Source of the DNA: Marinobacter sp.
GTDB taxonomy: Bacteria; Pseudomonadota; Gammaproteobacteria; Pseudomonadales; Oleiphilaceae
Length of the DNA stretch: 64,000 bases
NCBI GenBank assembly: GCA_022565395.1
Contig: JAIUMV010000007.1
Location: 1-64,000, forward strand
Direction: 5' to 3'
This document shows, in pieces, positions 28,558 through 36,370 of the stretch; positions within the stretch are counted from its first letter, which is position 1, and every line of letters begins with the position of its first letter. Under the pieces are notes generated by a model that was not told the DNA's origin, did not search any database, and worked only from the letters and a program-made list of their open reading frames with translations. The position numbers and the translations under genes are program-made.

Positions 28558-29748
28558 TTATCCGGGGCGGCCATCGGCCCGGGGGCTGAAAAGGATGCGG
28601 CTGTAGCGCACCAGAAAGATCACAAATGCCAGGCCCCAAAGCAGGCTGCCCAGCATCATGCCTGTCGTCCAGGGCAGCCAGCTCAGGGCTGTCAGTACCC
28701 GTATCAGGGCGCCAAGCTGTATCGCCACAAAGGCCAGCACCATGCCACCCGGCAACATCAGTGGTCGGCCGGTATGGCCGAGGCAGACCCGTGCCATAAC
28801 CCCCAGAATCAGGCTTGCCATGGCGCCTAGTCCGGCCGCATGCAGCCAGGCGCTGGCAGGGACATGCCACAGTAAGTGGGCGGCGTAGAGCAGCAGGGCT
28901 ATGGGCACCCAGAGAATGGAAATATGCAGGATCCATAACAGGGGTTCGCTTCTAACCAGCCAGCCCCGCCAGCCCAGCAATCGCGTCAGGGTCAGCGCTG
29001 CAGCAATCAGGGCCAGGGCGCCGGTGACCCAGGCCGGTGCCAGCAGTGTGGCGGCCAATGTCAGTATCAGGGCGGCCAGGGTGAGCTGGTCCAGCCGCAC
29101 GGACTGCCGGGGCAGGGCTGATGTCAGGCCCTTTTGCCGCAGCCAGTTGGTGGAAAAGGCGGGGGTAATACGTCCGCCAATGATGCTGATCAGTGCCAGT
29201 GTCAGTACCAGCGCCCCTGCCATGTAGTGAGCCCCATAGGTGAGGCTGAAGCCGATCTGCATGGCCCACAGCAGGCCGAGTACCACCAGAATCATCAGTT
29301 GCTTGCGCTGGCGGGCCTGCCAGATACGGCGCCCAGCATCCAGCATGACCAGTGGCAGGAACGCGAAGTTGATCAGGTGAACCAGCAGGGCCGGCAGATC
29401 ACCTCCCAGAGTAACCGCCAATCGCCCCAGCAGCCACACCAGCCAGAGCGCTCCCAGCTGCCAGCCATGGGTGCGGTCCGTGTTGGTCCAGACGCACACG
29501 GCCGTCAGCAGAAAGCCGGCAATTGCAGCACTGAGAAAACCGAACACCATTTCGTGCTGGTGCCAGAACAGTGCCGGCATAGCCAGAGGTAACTCAATTT
29601 TGCCCAGCAGCAAGGCGAGCCATAGCGGAATGCTGACAGTGGCGAGTAATGCTGCCGAGAAAAAGAAAATCCGGAAAGGATAGGCCAGGATATTTGCCAG
29701 GGAGGTGGCGTTACCCTGTGCGGACTGGGTCTGATGGGGTATGCTCAT
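28558..29748 (-). CDS. nnrS: NnrS family membrane protein
   Basis: A 396-residue polytopic protein with about twelve hydrophobic spans. It starts with the family pattern LAYPFRIFFFSAALLA and has FWHQHEMVFGFLSAAIAGFLLTA, YGAHYMAG and IIGGRITPAFSTNWL, all NnrS hallmarks with His residues suited to haem or metal. NnrS proteins are linked to nitric oxide stress in denitrifiers. Divergent from the sirB2-like gene; the 110-bp gap has an NsrR-like site. narK is near, so the block is a nitrogen-oxide response group. Confidence 0.9.
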   Translation of the reverse strand: MSIPHQTQSAQGNATSLANILAYPFRIFFFSAALLATVSIPLWLALLLGKIELPLAMPALFWHQHEMVFGFLSAAIAGFLLTAVCVWTNTDRTHGWQLGALWLVWLLGRLAVTLGGDLPALLVHLINFAFLPLVMLDAGRRIWQARQRKQLMILVVLGLLWAMQIGFSLTYGAHYMAGALVLTLALISIIGGRITPAFSTNWLRQKGLTSALPRQSVRLDQLTLAALILTLAATLLAPAWVTGALALIAAALTLTRLLGWRGWLVRSEPLLWILHISILWVPIALLLYAAHLLWHVPASAWLHAAGLGAMASLILGVMARVCLGHTGRPLMLPGGMVLAFVAIQLGALIRVLTALSWLPWTTGMMLGSLLWGLAFVIFLVRYSRILFSPRADGRPG

Positions 29749-29811
29749 GCGCTGGCTTCCTTCGGATGTGTGTGGAGCCTGCAGAAGGCTTGGGCCGAAG
29801 CAGGTCTCTAT

Positions 29812-29834
29812 AACATTACTTACAAATATATCTT
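29812..29834. promoter_or_regulatory. Weak NsrR-like site between nnrS and sirB2
   Basis: On the minus strand one half AAGATATATTT resembles the NsrR half AAGATGYATTT as recalled; the full 23-bp match to the E. coli consensus is about 16 positions. The location between a NO-linked gene and its divergent neighbour makes it plausible. Confidence 0.3.
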
Positions 29835-29858
29835 ATTGGCGATGAAAAGAGAGTAACC

Positions 29859-30230
29859 ATGCAGTGGTATCCCATCTTCAAACATATTCACATGTTGGCC
29901 GCCTACCTGACGGCCCTGCTGTTCATCCTGCGGCTGATCATGGATGCCTTTGGGCGGCCGGGCTGGCGCAGACCCCCTTTGCGCTGGATTCCGCACGCCA
30001 ATGACTCGGTGCTGCTGGCATCCGCCATTGCGCTGTTGTTCGTGACGGGTTGGATGCCCTTTGTGCACCACTGGCTGACGGTCAAGGTGTTGCTGCTGGT
30101 GGGGTACATTGTCGCGGGTGTCTTTGCCATGCGTCAGCAACTGAGCAAGCCCGTGCGCATGGCGGCAGCCGCGGTAGCCCTGGCGCAATTGCTGGTGATC
30201 TTCCATATGGCAATGGCTAAGCCTTTTTGA
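29859..30230 (+). CDS. SirB2 family membrane protein
   Basis: A 123-residue protein with four hydrophobic spans and a SirB2-like pattern: FKHIHMLAAYLTALLFILR at the N-terminus, then RWIPHANDSVLLASAIAL and WLTVKVLLLVGYIVAG. The family is an inner-membrane protein of unknown function. GAGAG precedes the ATG. Its 3' end overlaps the convergent narK by 14 bp. A joint role with nnrS in the NO/nitrate response is possible from context only. Confidence 0.82.
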   Translation: MQWYPIFKHIHMLAAYLTALLFILRLIMDAFGRPGWRRPPLRWIPHANDSVLLASAIALLFVTGWMPFVHHWLTVKVLLLVGYIVAGVFAMRQQLSKPVRMAAAAVALAQLLVIFHMAMAKPF

Positions 30231-31551
30231 GGGCGGGGCCTGGGGAGGTATTGCCTCCGCAGGCCTGTTCGTAGCGCTCGGGCAGATCACGTCGATGTAG
30301 CTGATGACGCCATTCCTGCCGCTCAGCGGTGCGTATGGCGTGATGCATCCAAGTCAGCGCGACTACCGCAATCACAAATAACAGCATAAAAGCGCTTTGC
30401 CAGACGCCAGTGGTTGCCAGCAGCAGGCCGAAGCCCAGCGGTAGCATGGCGCCGCCCAGCCCCCCGATCATACCGACCACACCCCCCACCGTACCTAAAC
30501 GCCCTGGATAGAACAGCGGGATATGGCTGAATACCGCGGCCTTGCCGATAGCCATTGCGATACCCAGCAACGACAGCGTGGTCAAGAAGAGGGGCAGCTC
30601 GATCACCATACGAAACTGGATGTCGCCCCGTAGGCCGTGAATGACATAGTCTGCAGGCGGGTAGCTGAGCAGCAGGCAGGCCAGCAGAGACACGCCCAAC
30701 GAACTGTACATTACCGTACGCGCGCCAAAACGGTCTGAAAGCCAGCCGCCGGGTATCCGCAACACCGATGCCAGGGTGGCATAGAGCGCTGTGATCAGCC
30801 CTGCCACCGTCAGTGGCAGTTGATAGACTTCCACCAGATAGAAAGGCAACCACAGGCACAGGGCGACAAAGGCGCCAAAAACAAAAAAGTAGTAAAAGGA
30901 AAAACGCCAGACCCGCCAGGCTTTCAGGGGGGCGAGGTAACTGGCCAGAGCGGCAGCAGGTTGCCCTTGCCGGTTGATGGCGGGTGCATCTCTGCCGAGG
31001 CACAAAAACAGGGCGCCCATCAGGGCCAGTATGGCGCCGTAGGCCTGGGCAACCGTTTGCCAGCTAGTGGCCAACAGCAGGAAGGGGACGCCCGCCAGTG
31101 TCAGTGCAGCCCCCACGTTACCCGCTGCAAATCTGTTGAGGGCGCGCACCTGCTGTTCATGGGAATACCAGCCTTCCAGATAGGTCAGGCCGACATTGAA
31201 GCTGCCACCGGACAGCCCCATCACCAGAGCTACCAGTATCAGGGTTGGGTAGTGGCTGATGAGGGACAGCAATCCGGTCGCGGTCGCGGCAATCAACATC
31301 AGTAGGCCGAACACCCGGCGCCCACCATAGCGTTCGGTCCAGTACCCCAGCAGAGGACGGGTCAGGGCACCGCTCAGGATAGGGGCGGCAAGCAGTATGC
31401 TGAACTGGAGGTAGGTTAGCTCCCAGGCCTGCTGCAGGTGTACGCCGATGATGGCTAATAGCATCCAGTGCGCAAAACACAGCGTAAACGTTAGTGTTGC
31501 GAGGCCCAGTGCCCATCGTTGCTGGGTCTGGGTCCGGGGCAAGGGGGCCAT
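30217..31551 (-). CDS. narK: NarK-type nitrate/nitrite transporter
   Basis: A 444-residue MFS transporter with twelve membrane spans. The NarK nitrate signatures are visible: GLSGGSFNVGLTY in helix 5 and AVFSHIPLFYPGRLGTVGG with VVGMIGGLGGA in helices 10-11. It moves nitrate in or exchanges nitrite. The frame is open 16 codons further upstream, but ATG 31551 has GGGAG upstream and fits the promoter below. No narGHJI genes are in the window; molybdate uptake and a narL-type gene occur at the right end. Confidence 0.9.
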   Translation of the reverse strand: MAPLPRTQTQQRWALGLATLTFTLCFAHWMLLAIIGVHLQQAWELTYLQFSILLAAPILSGALTRPLLGYWTERYGGRRVFGLLMLIAATATGLLSLISHYPTLILVALVMGLSGGSFNVGLTYLEGWYSHEQQVRALNRFAAGNVGAALTLAGVPFLLLATSWQTVAQAYGAILALMGALFLCLGRDAPAINRQGQPAAALASYLAPLKAWRVWRFSFYYFFVFGAFVALCLWLPFYLVEVYQLPLTVAGLITALYATLASVLRIPGGWLSDRFGARTVMYSSLGVSLLACLLLSYPPADYVIHGLRGDIQFRMVIELPLFLTTLSLLGIAMAIGKAAVFSHIPLFYPGRLGTVGGVVGMIGGLGGAMLPLGFGLLLATTGVWQSAFMLLFVIAVVALTWMHHAIRTAERQEWRHQLHRRDLPERYEQACGGNTSPGPALKKA

Positions 31552-31603
31552 GGCAAGTCTCCCGGTTTTGACGCCAGGGCGGCGTGCAATGGATGACACG
31601 TTT

Positions 31604-31645
31604 ACTGTAAGTGGTCTGCTCTGGCGCGAGGTTGATGGATGTCAA
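31604..31645 (-). promoter_or_regulatory. narK promoter with FNR/ANR-like box
   Basis: On the minus strand, TTGACATCCATCAA (31645-31632) matches the FNR/ANR pattern TTGAT-N4-ATCAA at 9 of 10 fixed bases. After exactly 22 bp comes a -10-like TACAGT (31609-31604), which centres the box near -41.5 (class II activation). The predicted transcript start is about 45 bp before the narK ATG. The rest of the gap 31552-31867 holds no gene. Confidence 0.82.
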
Positions 31646-31867
31646 ACCCCCTTGCTATGGCCCGGAGTGACATGGTAATTGCTTGTTGAACAAAGGGTTG
31701 CGCCTGTACCTCTGGTGGGGTAGGGCTGTAATCAGGCCCGTTGCGCAGTGAGGGGTGTGGTGATATTCCTTATAGGTATCACAAGGGTGCTATGCTGACT
31801 GTTGAATAATCGCTGAGAAGCGCAGGTCGCTAACCCTGCCCCATAGTGAGGGTAAAGGGAACTGTAC

Positions 31868-34516
31868 ATGGATATCCGCAACAAAGCCTATGACGCGACG
31901 GACCCGCAGGCACAGCTGCACAAAAACCTGTTGTCGGTGGGTGCGGAGCTTGCCAGCGCCACCACCGTTGAACTGGATCGCGCCATTGAGCGCGCACTGG
32001 AGCGCGTTGGGCACCTTTTGGGTGCCGACCGCAGTTATGTGTTCCGTTTGACACCGGACCTCCAGTATCTGGACAATACTTTTGAATGGTGTGCGTTGGG
32101 GGTGACGGAGGAGAAGCATTTCAACCGTTTTGTGCCCGCCAGCCACTTCCCCTGGCTGATGACGCGCCTTCCGAAAGACCGGGTGATCACCATTCCGGAC
32201 ACCCGGGCCATGCCAAAAGCGGCGGCCTTCGAGCAGCGTGAGTTCCAGCGCCAGAAGATTCAGTCTCTGGTGATGATTCCCTTGCGCACAGAACGACTGT
32301 TGGGCTTCTTGGGCTTTGATCTGGTCAAGCGGGCGCACCACTGGACGCCGTCAGAACTGGAAGATCTGGTTGCCCTGGCGGACATACTGGCGGATGCGTT
32401 GCAGCGTATCGAGGCAACGGAAACCCTGGGCGAGGCCCAGCGCCGGCTGTTCAAGATTGCCTCCCAACTCCCCGGCATCATTTACCAGTACCGTCTGTTT
32501 CCCGATGGCCGCAGCGTCATGCCGTTTATCAGTGACCGGGTCGATACCCTGTTTGGCATCCCTCCTGCAAGCCTGCGGGATGATGCGATGCCTCTGATAA
32601 ACCGCCTGCATCCGGAGGATCGGGAACGTGTACTGGAGAGTATCCGTATCTCCGGGCTGCAGGAGCAATCATGGGCAGAGGAGTTTCGGGCTTTTGACCG
32701 TGATGACCAGTTGATCTGGATGGAGGGAAAGGCCGAGCCTGAACTGCTAACGGATGGCAGTATTCTCTGGCACGGCTACCTGAATAATATACAGCGTCGC
32801 AAGCAGGCCGAGGAGGCTCTGCAAGAACATGTAGAGCATACAGACACCATTCTTGACCACATCGTTGATGCCATAGTTACGGTCGATCGGAACGGGGTGA
32901 TTTGCCGCACCAATGCCTCTGCCGAAAGGATCTTCGGGTTCGGGAAAGGGGAACTGGTCGGACAGAATGTGAGTGTTTTGATGCCCGATCATATCGGGAA
33001 AAATCATGATGGATTCATCCAGAACTATCTCAGAACCGGTGAAACCTGGGTAATCGGCAATAAGCGTGAGCTTGTGGGACGACACAAAGACGGCGGAGAA
33101 TTTCCCATTGAGCTTGAGGTCTCCCCCATCACCCGCAATGACCAGGTGATGTTCGTCGCCATGGTGCGCGACATTACCGAGCGCAAGGCTCACGAGCGTG
33201 AGATTGAGGAGCTGGCCTTCTATGATCCGCTGACCCAGCTTCCCAACCGGCGCTTGTTGCAAGACCGGCTGGACCGGGTGTCGGCCGCCAGTCGCCGCAC
33301 ACGGAATCATAGTGCGCTGATCTTTATTGACCTTGATAACTTCAAGACGCTCAATGATTCAGCGGGGCACTCCGTGGGTGATGACTACCTGAAATCCGTT
33401 GCCAGGGCCTTGCAGAGCTGCGTGCGTCGCGGCGACACTGTGGCGCGCCTGGGGGGCGACGAGTTTGTGATACTGCTGGCAAACCTGAGCCGAACGCTCG
33501 ATGCTGCCGTGTTGGCAGTTAAGCGGGTGGGGCAGAAGATTCGCCAAAGCCTGCAACAGCCGTTTATATATGCCACCGGCAGCCACGTGGGCAGCTCCAG
33601 CCTGGGGGTAACGCTCTTTGTGGGCAACGGGGTGTCCACTGACGAGTTGTTTCAGCAGGCGGACATTGCCATGTACGAGGCCAAGGCCGCAGGCAAGAAT
33701 ACCCTGATGTTTTTTGACCCGGCCATGCAGCGCATGCTGGCGGACAAACTGGCACTGGAACGGGATATTAAAAAGGCCAGTGAGGCAGGCAGCTTCCAGC
33801 TACACCTGCAGCCCCAACTGGATGTTCAGGGGCGTGTGTCAGGTGCGGAGGCCTTGATTCGCTGGCCGCACCCTGAGCGGGGTATGGTACCGCCGGGACT
33901 GTTCATACCCGTCGCCGAAGAGACCGGTCAGATAGTGGAGATCGGTCGCTGGGTGCTGGAGAAGGCCTGCCAGCAGCTGGCAGCCTGGGCTCGGCATCCT
34001 TTGACCCAGGGCCTGACCCTGGCGGTGAATATCAGCCCCGTCCAGTTTGCCCGGCATGATTTTGTGGCCAGTGTCGAGCAGGCCTTGAGTGAGTCAGGCG
34101 CCCAGGCGAAACACCTTGAGCTTGAGCTGACAGAAGGCATGCTGGTGGCAGACATGGATCTCGTTATTGAGAAAATGCAGGCCCTCAAGCGAATGGGTGT
34201 GCGGTTTTCCCTTGACGACTTTGGCACGGGATACTCGTCACTGGCCTATCTCAAGAAGCTACCGCTGACACAGCTGAAAATAGACCAGAGCTTTGTCCGG
34301 GATATTCTGACAGATCCCAATGACAGTGCCATTGCCCGCACTATTGTCGCACTGGCCAATAGCATGGGCATGGACGTTATTGCCGAGGGTGTGGAAACCG
34401 AAGGGCACCTCCAAGCCTTGGAGAGGTTGGGGTGCTACCGTTACCAGGGTTATCTCTTCTCGCCGCCATTACCGGCGGCGGAGTTCATGGTGTTTCTGGA
34501 ACAGCATGCCCCCTAA
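31868..34516 (+). CDS. GAF-PAS-PAS-GGDEF-EAL c-di-GMP turnover protein
   Basis: An 882-residue cytoplasmic protein: GAF (about 20-175), a PAS_3-like domain (about 190-310), a FixL-like PAS (about 325-440; GQNVSVLMPDHIGKNHDGF), GGDEF (motif 529-533) and EAL (motif 661-663). Both catalytic motifs are intact (ARLGGDEFV; AEALIRWPHPE). The FixL-like PAS resembles the first PAS of the hybrid kinase at 18477. There is only a weak AAGGGAA ribosome site. It stands alone with its 3' end overlapping the convergent trhA gene by 4 bp. Confidence 0.93.
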   Translation: MDIRNKAYDATDPQAQLHKNLLSVGAELASATTVELDRAIERALERVGHLLGADRSYVFRLTPDLQYLDNTFEWCALGVTEEKHFNRFVPASHFPWLMTRLPKDRVITIPDTRAMPKAAAFEQREFQRQKIQSLVMIPLRTERLLGFLGFDLVKRAHHWTPSELEDLVALADILADALQRIEATETLGEAQRRLFKIASQLPGIIYQYRLFPDGRSVMPFISDRVDTLFGIPPASLRDDAMPLINRLHPEDRERVLESIRISGLQEQSWAEEFRAFDRDDQLIWMEGKAEPELLTDGSILWHGYLNNIQRRKQAEEALQEHVEHTDTILDHIVDAIVTVDRNGVICRTNASAERIFGFGKGELVGQNVSVLMPDHIGKNHDGFIQNYLRTGETWVIGNKRELVGRHKDGGEFPIELEVSPITRNDQVMFVAMVRDITERKAHEREIEELAFYDPLTQLPNRRLLQDRLDRVSAASRRTRNHSALIFIDLDNFKTLNDSAGHSVGDDYLKSVARALQSCVRRGDTVARLGGDEFVILLANLSRTLDAAVLAVKRVGQKIRQSLQQPFIYATGSHVGSSSLGVTLFVGNGVSTDELFQQADIAMYEAKAAGKNTLMFFDPAMQRMLADKLALERDIKKASEAGSFQLHLQPQLDVQGRVSGAEALIRWPHPERGMVPPGLFIPVAEETGQIVEIGRWVLEKACQQLAAWARHPLTQGLTLAVNISPVQFARHDFVASVEQALSESGAQAKHLELELTEGMLVADMDLVIEKMQALKRMGVRFSLDDFGTGYSSLAYLKKLPLTQLKIDQSFVRDILTDPNDSAIARTIVALANSMGMDVIAEGVETEGHLQALERLGCYRYQGYLFSPPLPAAEFMVFLEQHAP

Positions 34517-35178
34517 ACCGCGTGGGGCAGCACGCCATAGTAGATGGCGCTGAAGTGCAGGGCACTGCCACCTATCACGAACAGATGCCAGATGGCGTGC
34601 ATGTAGGGAATGCGGTCAGCCAGGTAGAAAGCCACCCCGACGGTATAGACAATGCCGCCCGCAATGGTAAGTTTCAGGGCGGTGTCACTGAGGCTGGCCA
34701 CCATGTCGGAGGAGGCAAACACAATCAGCCAGCCCATGGCCAGGTAGATACCCACCCGCACCAGCTTGAACCGGTGCCCCCAGATAACCTTCAGCACCAC
34801 CCCGGTAATGGCCAGTGACCAGATAATGGCAAACAGCGTCCAGCCGACGGTATCGCGCATGTTTACCAGCAGGAACGGGGTATAGGTGCCCGCAATCAAC
34901 AGGAAAATGGCGCAGTGATCCAGTGTCTTGAAGGCGGCCTTCAGCCGCGGATGGCGGGCGCTGTGGTACAGGGTGGAGGCCAGGTACAGCAGGATCAGGG
35001 ATGCACCGAAAATGCTGAAGCTGATCAGCTTCCAGATATCCCCCAGTTGGCTGGCGGCCGCAATCAAGACCACGGTGCCGATGACGCTCAGCACGGCGCC
35101 AAGACCGTGGGTCAGGCTGTTAAGCAATTCATCCATCCGGTGGTGTAAAGAGTGCAGGGTGTTTTCCGGCTGTGTCAT
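34513..35178 (-). CDS. trhA: Hemolysin III/PAQR family membrane protein TrhA (YqfA)
   Basis: A 221-residue seven-span membrane protein of the HlyIII/PAQR family. Conserved residues include NSLTHGLGA, YLASTLYHS, LDHCAIFLLIAGTYTPF and the C-terminal HAIWHLFVIGGSALHF that supplies metal-site His residues. Bacterial TrhA has been tied to membrane energetics and fatty-acid homeostasis. In E. coli the orthologue yqfA belongs to the FabR regulon as I recall; a FabR-like 18-bp palindrome lies inside this promoter too. Confidence 0.9.
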   Translation of the reverse strand: MTQPENTLHSLHHRMDELLNSLTHGLGAVLSVIGTVVLIAAASQLGDIWKLISFSIFGASLILLYLASTLYHSARHPRLKAAFKTLDHCAIFLLIAGTYTPFLLVNMRDTVGWTLFAIIWSLAITGVVLKVIWGHRFKLVRVGIYLAMGWLIVFASSDMVASLSDTALKLTIAGGIVYTVGVAFYLADRIPYMHAIWHLFVIGGSALHFSAIYYGVLPHAV

Positions 35179-35209
35179 GCGTGGTTACCCGTTTGTTGGA
35201 CATGGTGCC

Positions 35210-35238
35210 ATTATTTTCAGCGTACAAGTGTACGCTAA
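35210..35238 (-). promoter_or_regulatory. trhA promoter with FabR/TetR-like operator
   Basis: AGCGTACAAGTGTACGCT at 35219-35236 is a perfect palindrome of 8-bp arms around two bases. It fills the spacer between a -35-like TTAGCG (35238-35233) and a -10-like AATAAT (35215-35210), 17 bp apart on the minus strand. This is where a TetR-family repressor would block RNA polymerase. FabR/DesT-type control by unsaturated acyl groups is inferred from the target gene. Confidence 0.72.
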
Positions 35239-35319
35239 ATAATTCGTGCTGTCTCCCGTCAATTTTACGGGCTGATCCATTACAATGGCCCGCACACCCT
35301 TCATGCGCAGGCATTACTC

Positions 35320-36243
35320 ATGACGGCAGCCCTGGCCCTGCTGTACAAACTTCTGCCCCTTTACATCACGGTAGCGTTGGGCTGGTTCGCAGGGCGTTAT
35401 CTGGAGGCCAGCGGGCGCCATATCGCCGGTATCATGTTGTACATCATCACCCCCGCCGTGGTATTCGCCGGCGTGATGAGTGCGCCCCTGACCCCGGCCG
35501 TGGTGGCGTTGCCCGGGTTGGTCTTTCTCTGCTGCTGTCTGGTGGCGCTGGCCGGTTGGCTGGTGGCCCGGTTTTGGCTCAAAACACCGGCTGCCAATAT
35601 GATTCCGCTGACCATTGGTACGGGTAATACCGGCTATTTCGGCATCCCGGTGGCCTTGCTGCTGTTTGGTGAGCAGGGGTTGGGGCTCTACATTGTCTGC
35701 ATGTTGGGAACCACCCTGTTTGAAAACTCGGTAGGCTACTATCTGGCCGCCCGTGGCCGTTTCGGGGTGCGGGACTGCCTGCTGCGGGTGGCACGGCTGC
35801 CCTCCATATATGCCTTCGCCCTGGGGGTTACACTGAACCTGTCTGGCCGCGATATTGCGGCGGTATTTGTGCCCCTGTTTGATAACCTGCGGGGTGCCTA
35901 CAGCATCTTTGGCATGATGATTATTGGCATGAGCATCCTCAGCTTCAGGCGGTTGGCGGGTGACTGGCGCTTTACTGGCCTGGCTTTTGTGGGCAAGTTT
36001 CTGTTGTGGCCTGTTGTTGCTCTCAGCTTCTGGTGGCTCGACAGTCAGTTCTTCCAGCTTTACGATCGTGCGGTTTACCAGGCGGTTTTCTTGATTTCCA
36101 TTACCCCGGTGGCCGCCAACACGGTGGTTATCGCCACCCTGCTGGACACCTCTCCCCGGCAGGTGGCAGGCACCACGCTGCTGAGCACCCTGTTTGCCCT
36201 AGTCTATATTCCGCTACTGGTGTCATGGATACTGGCACCTTAG
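35320..36243 (+). CDS. AEC family transporter
   Basis: A 307-residue auxin-efflux-carrier family permease with about ten hydrophobic spans in two halves. Family features include YKLLPLYITVALGWFAGRYLEA-like N-terminal helices, TGNTGYFGIPVALLLFGE and the late FLISITPVAANTVVIATLL. Substrates of bacterial members are usually small organic acids, but none can be assigned. It stands alone, divergent from trhA, and is followed 127 bp later by the BAM-LemA gene. Confidence 0.85.
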   Translation: MTAALALLYKLLPLYITVALGWFAGRYLEASGRHIAGIMLYIITPAVVFAGVMSAPLTPAVVALPGLVFLCCCLVALAGWLVARFWLKTPAANMIPLTIGTGNTGYFGIPVALLLFGEQGLGLYIVCMLGTTLFENSVGYYLAARGRFGVRDCLLRVARLPSIYAFALGVTLNLSGRDIAAVFVPLFDNLRGAYSIFGMMIIGMSILSFRRLAGDWRFTGLAFVGKFLLWPVVALSFWWLDSQFFQLYDRAVYQAVFLISITPVAANTVVIATLLDTSPRQVAGTTLLSTLFALVYIPLLVSWILAP

Positions 36244-36370
36244 TCAGGGGTATTTCGACCTATGCCGGTGAAATATGCCCGTCGTCACTGCAAGTCGGTG
36301 CCGTCCGTGGCTAAAATTCCTGTGCCGGCCGCCGAGGGCGGCAACACACCCCTGTAGAAGGATCTTGACG

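Noticed and set aside
36275-36370. Longer N-terminus of the BAM-LemA protein
   Set aside because: The extra 32 residues are Arg/Pro/Cys-rich and unlike a protein start, while TTG 36371 has an AAGGA site and leads straight into a membrane span.
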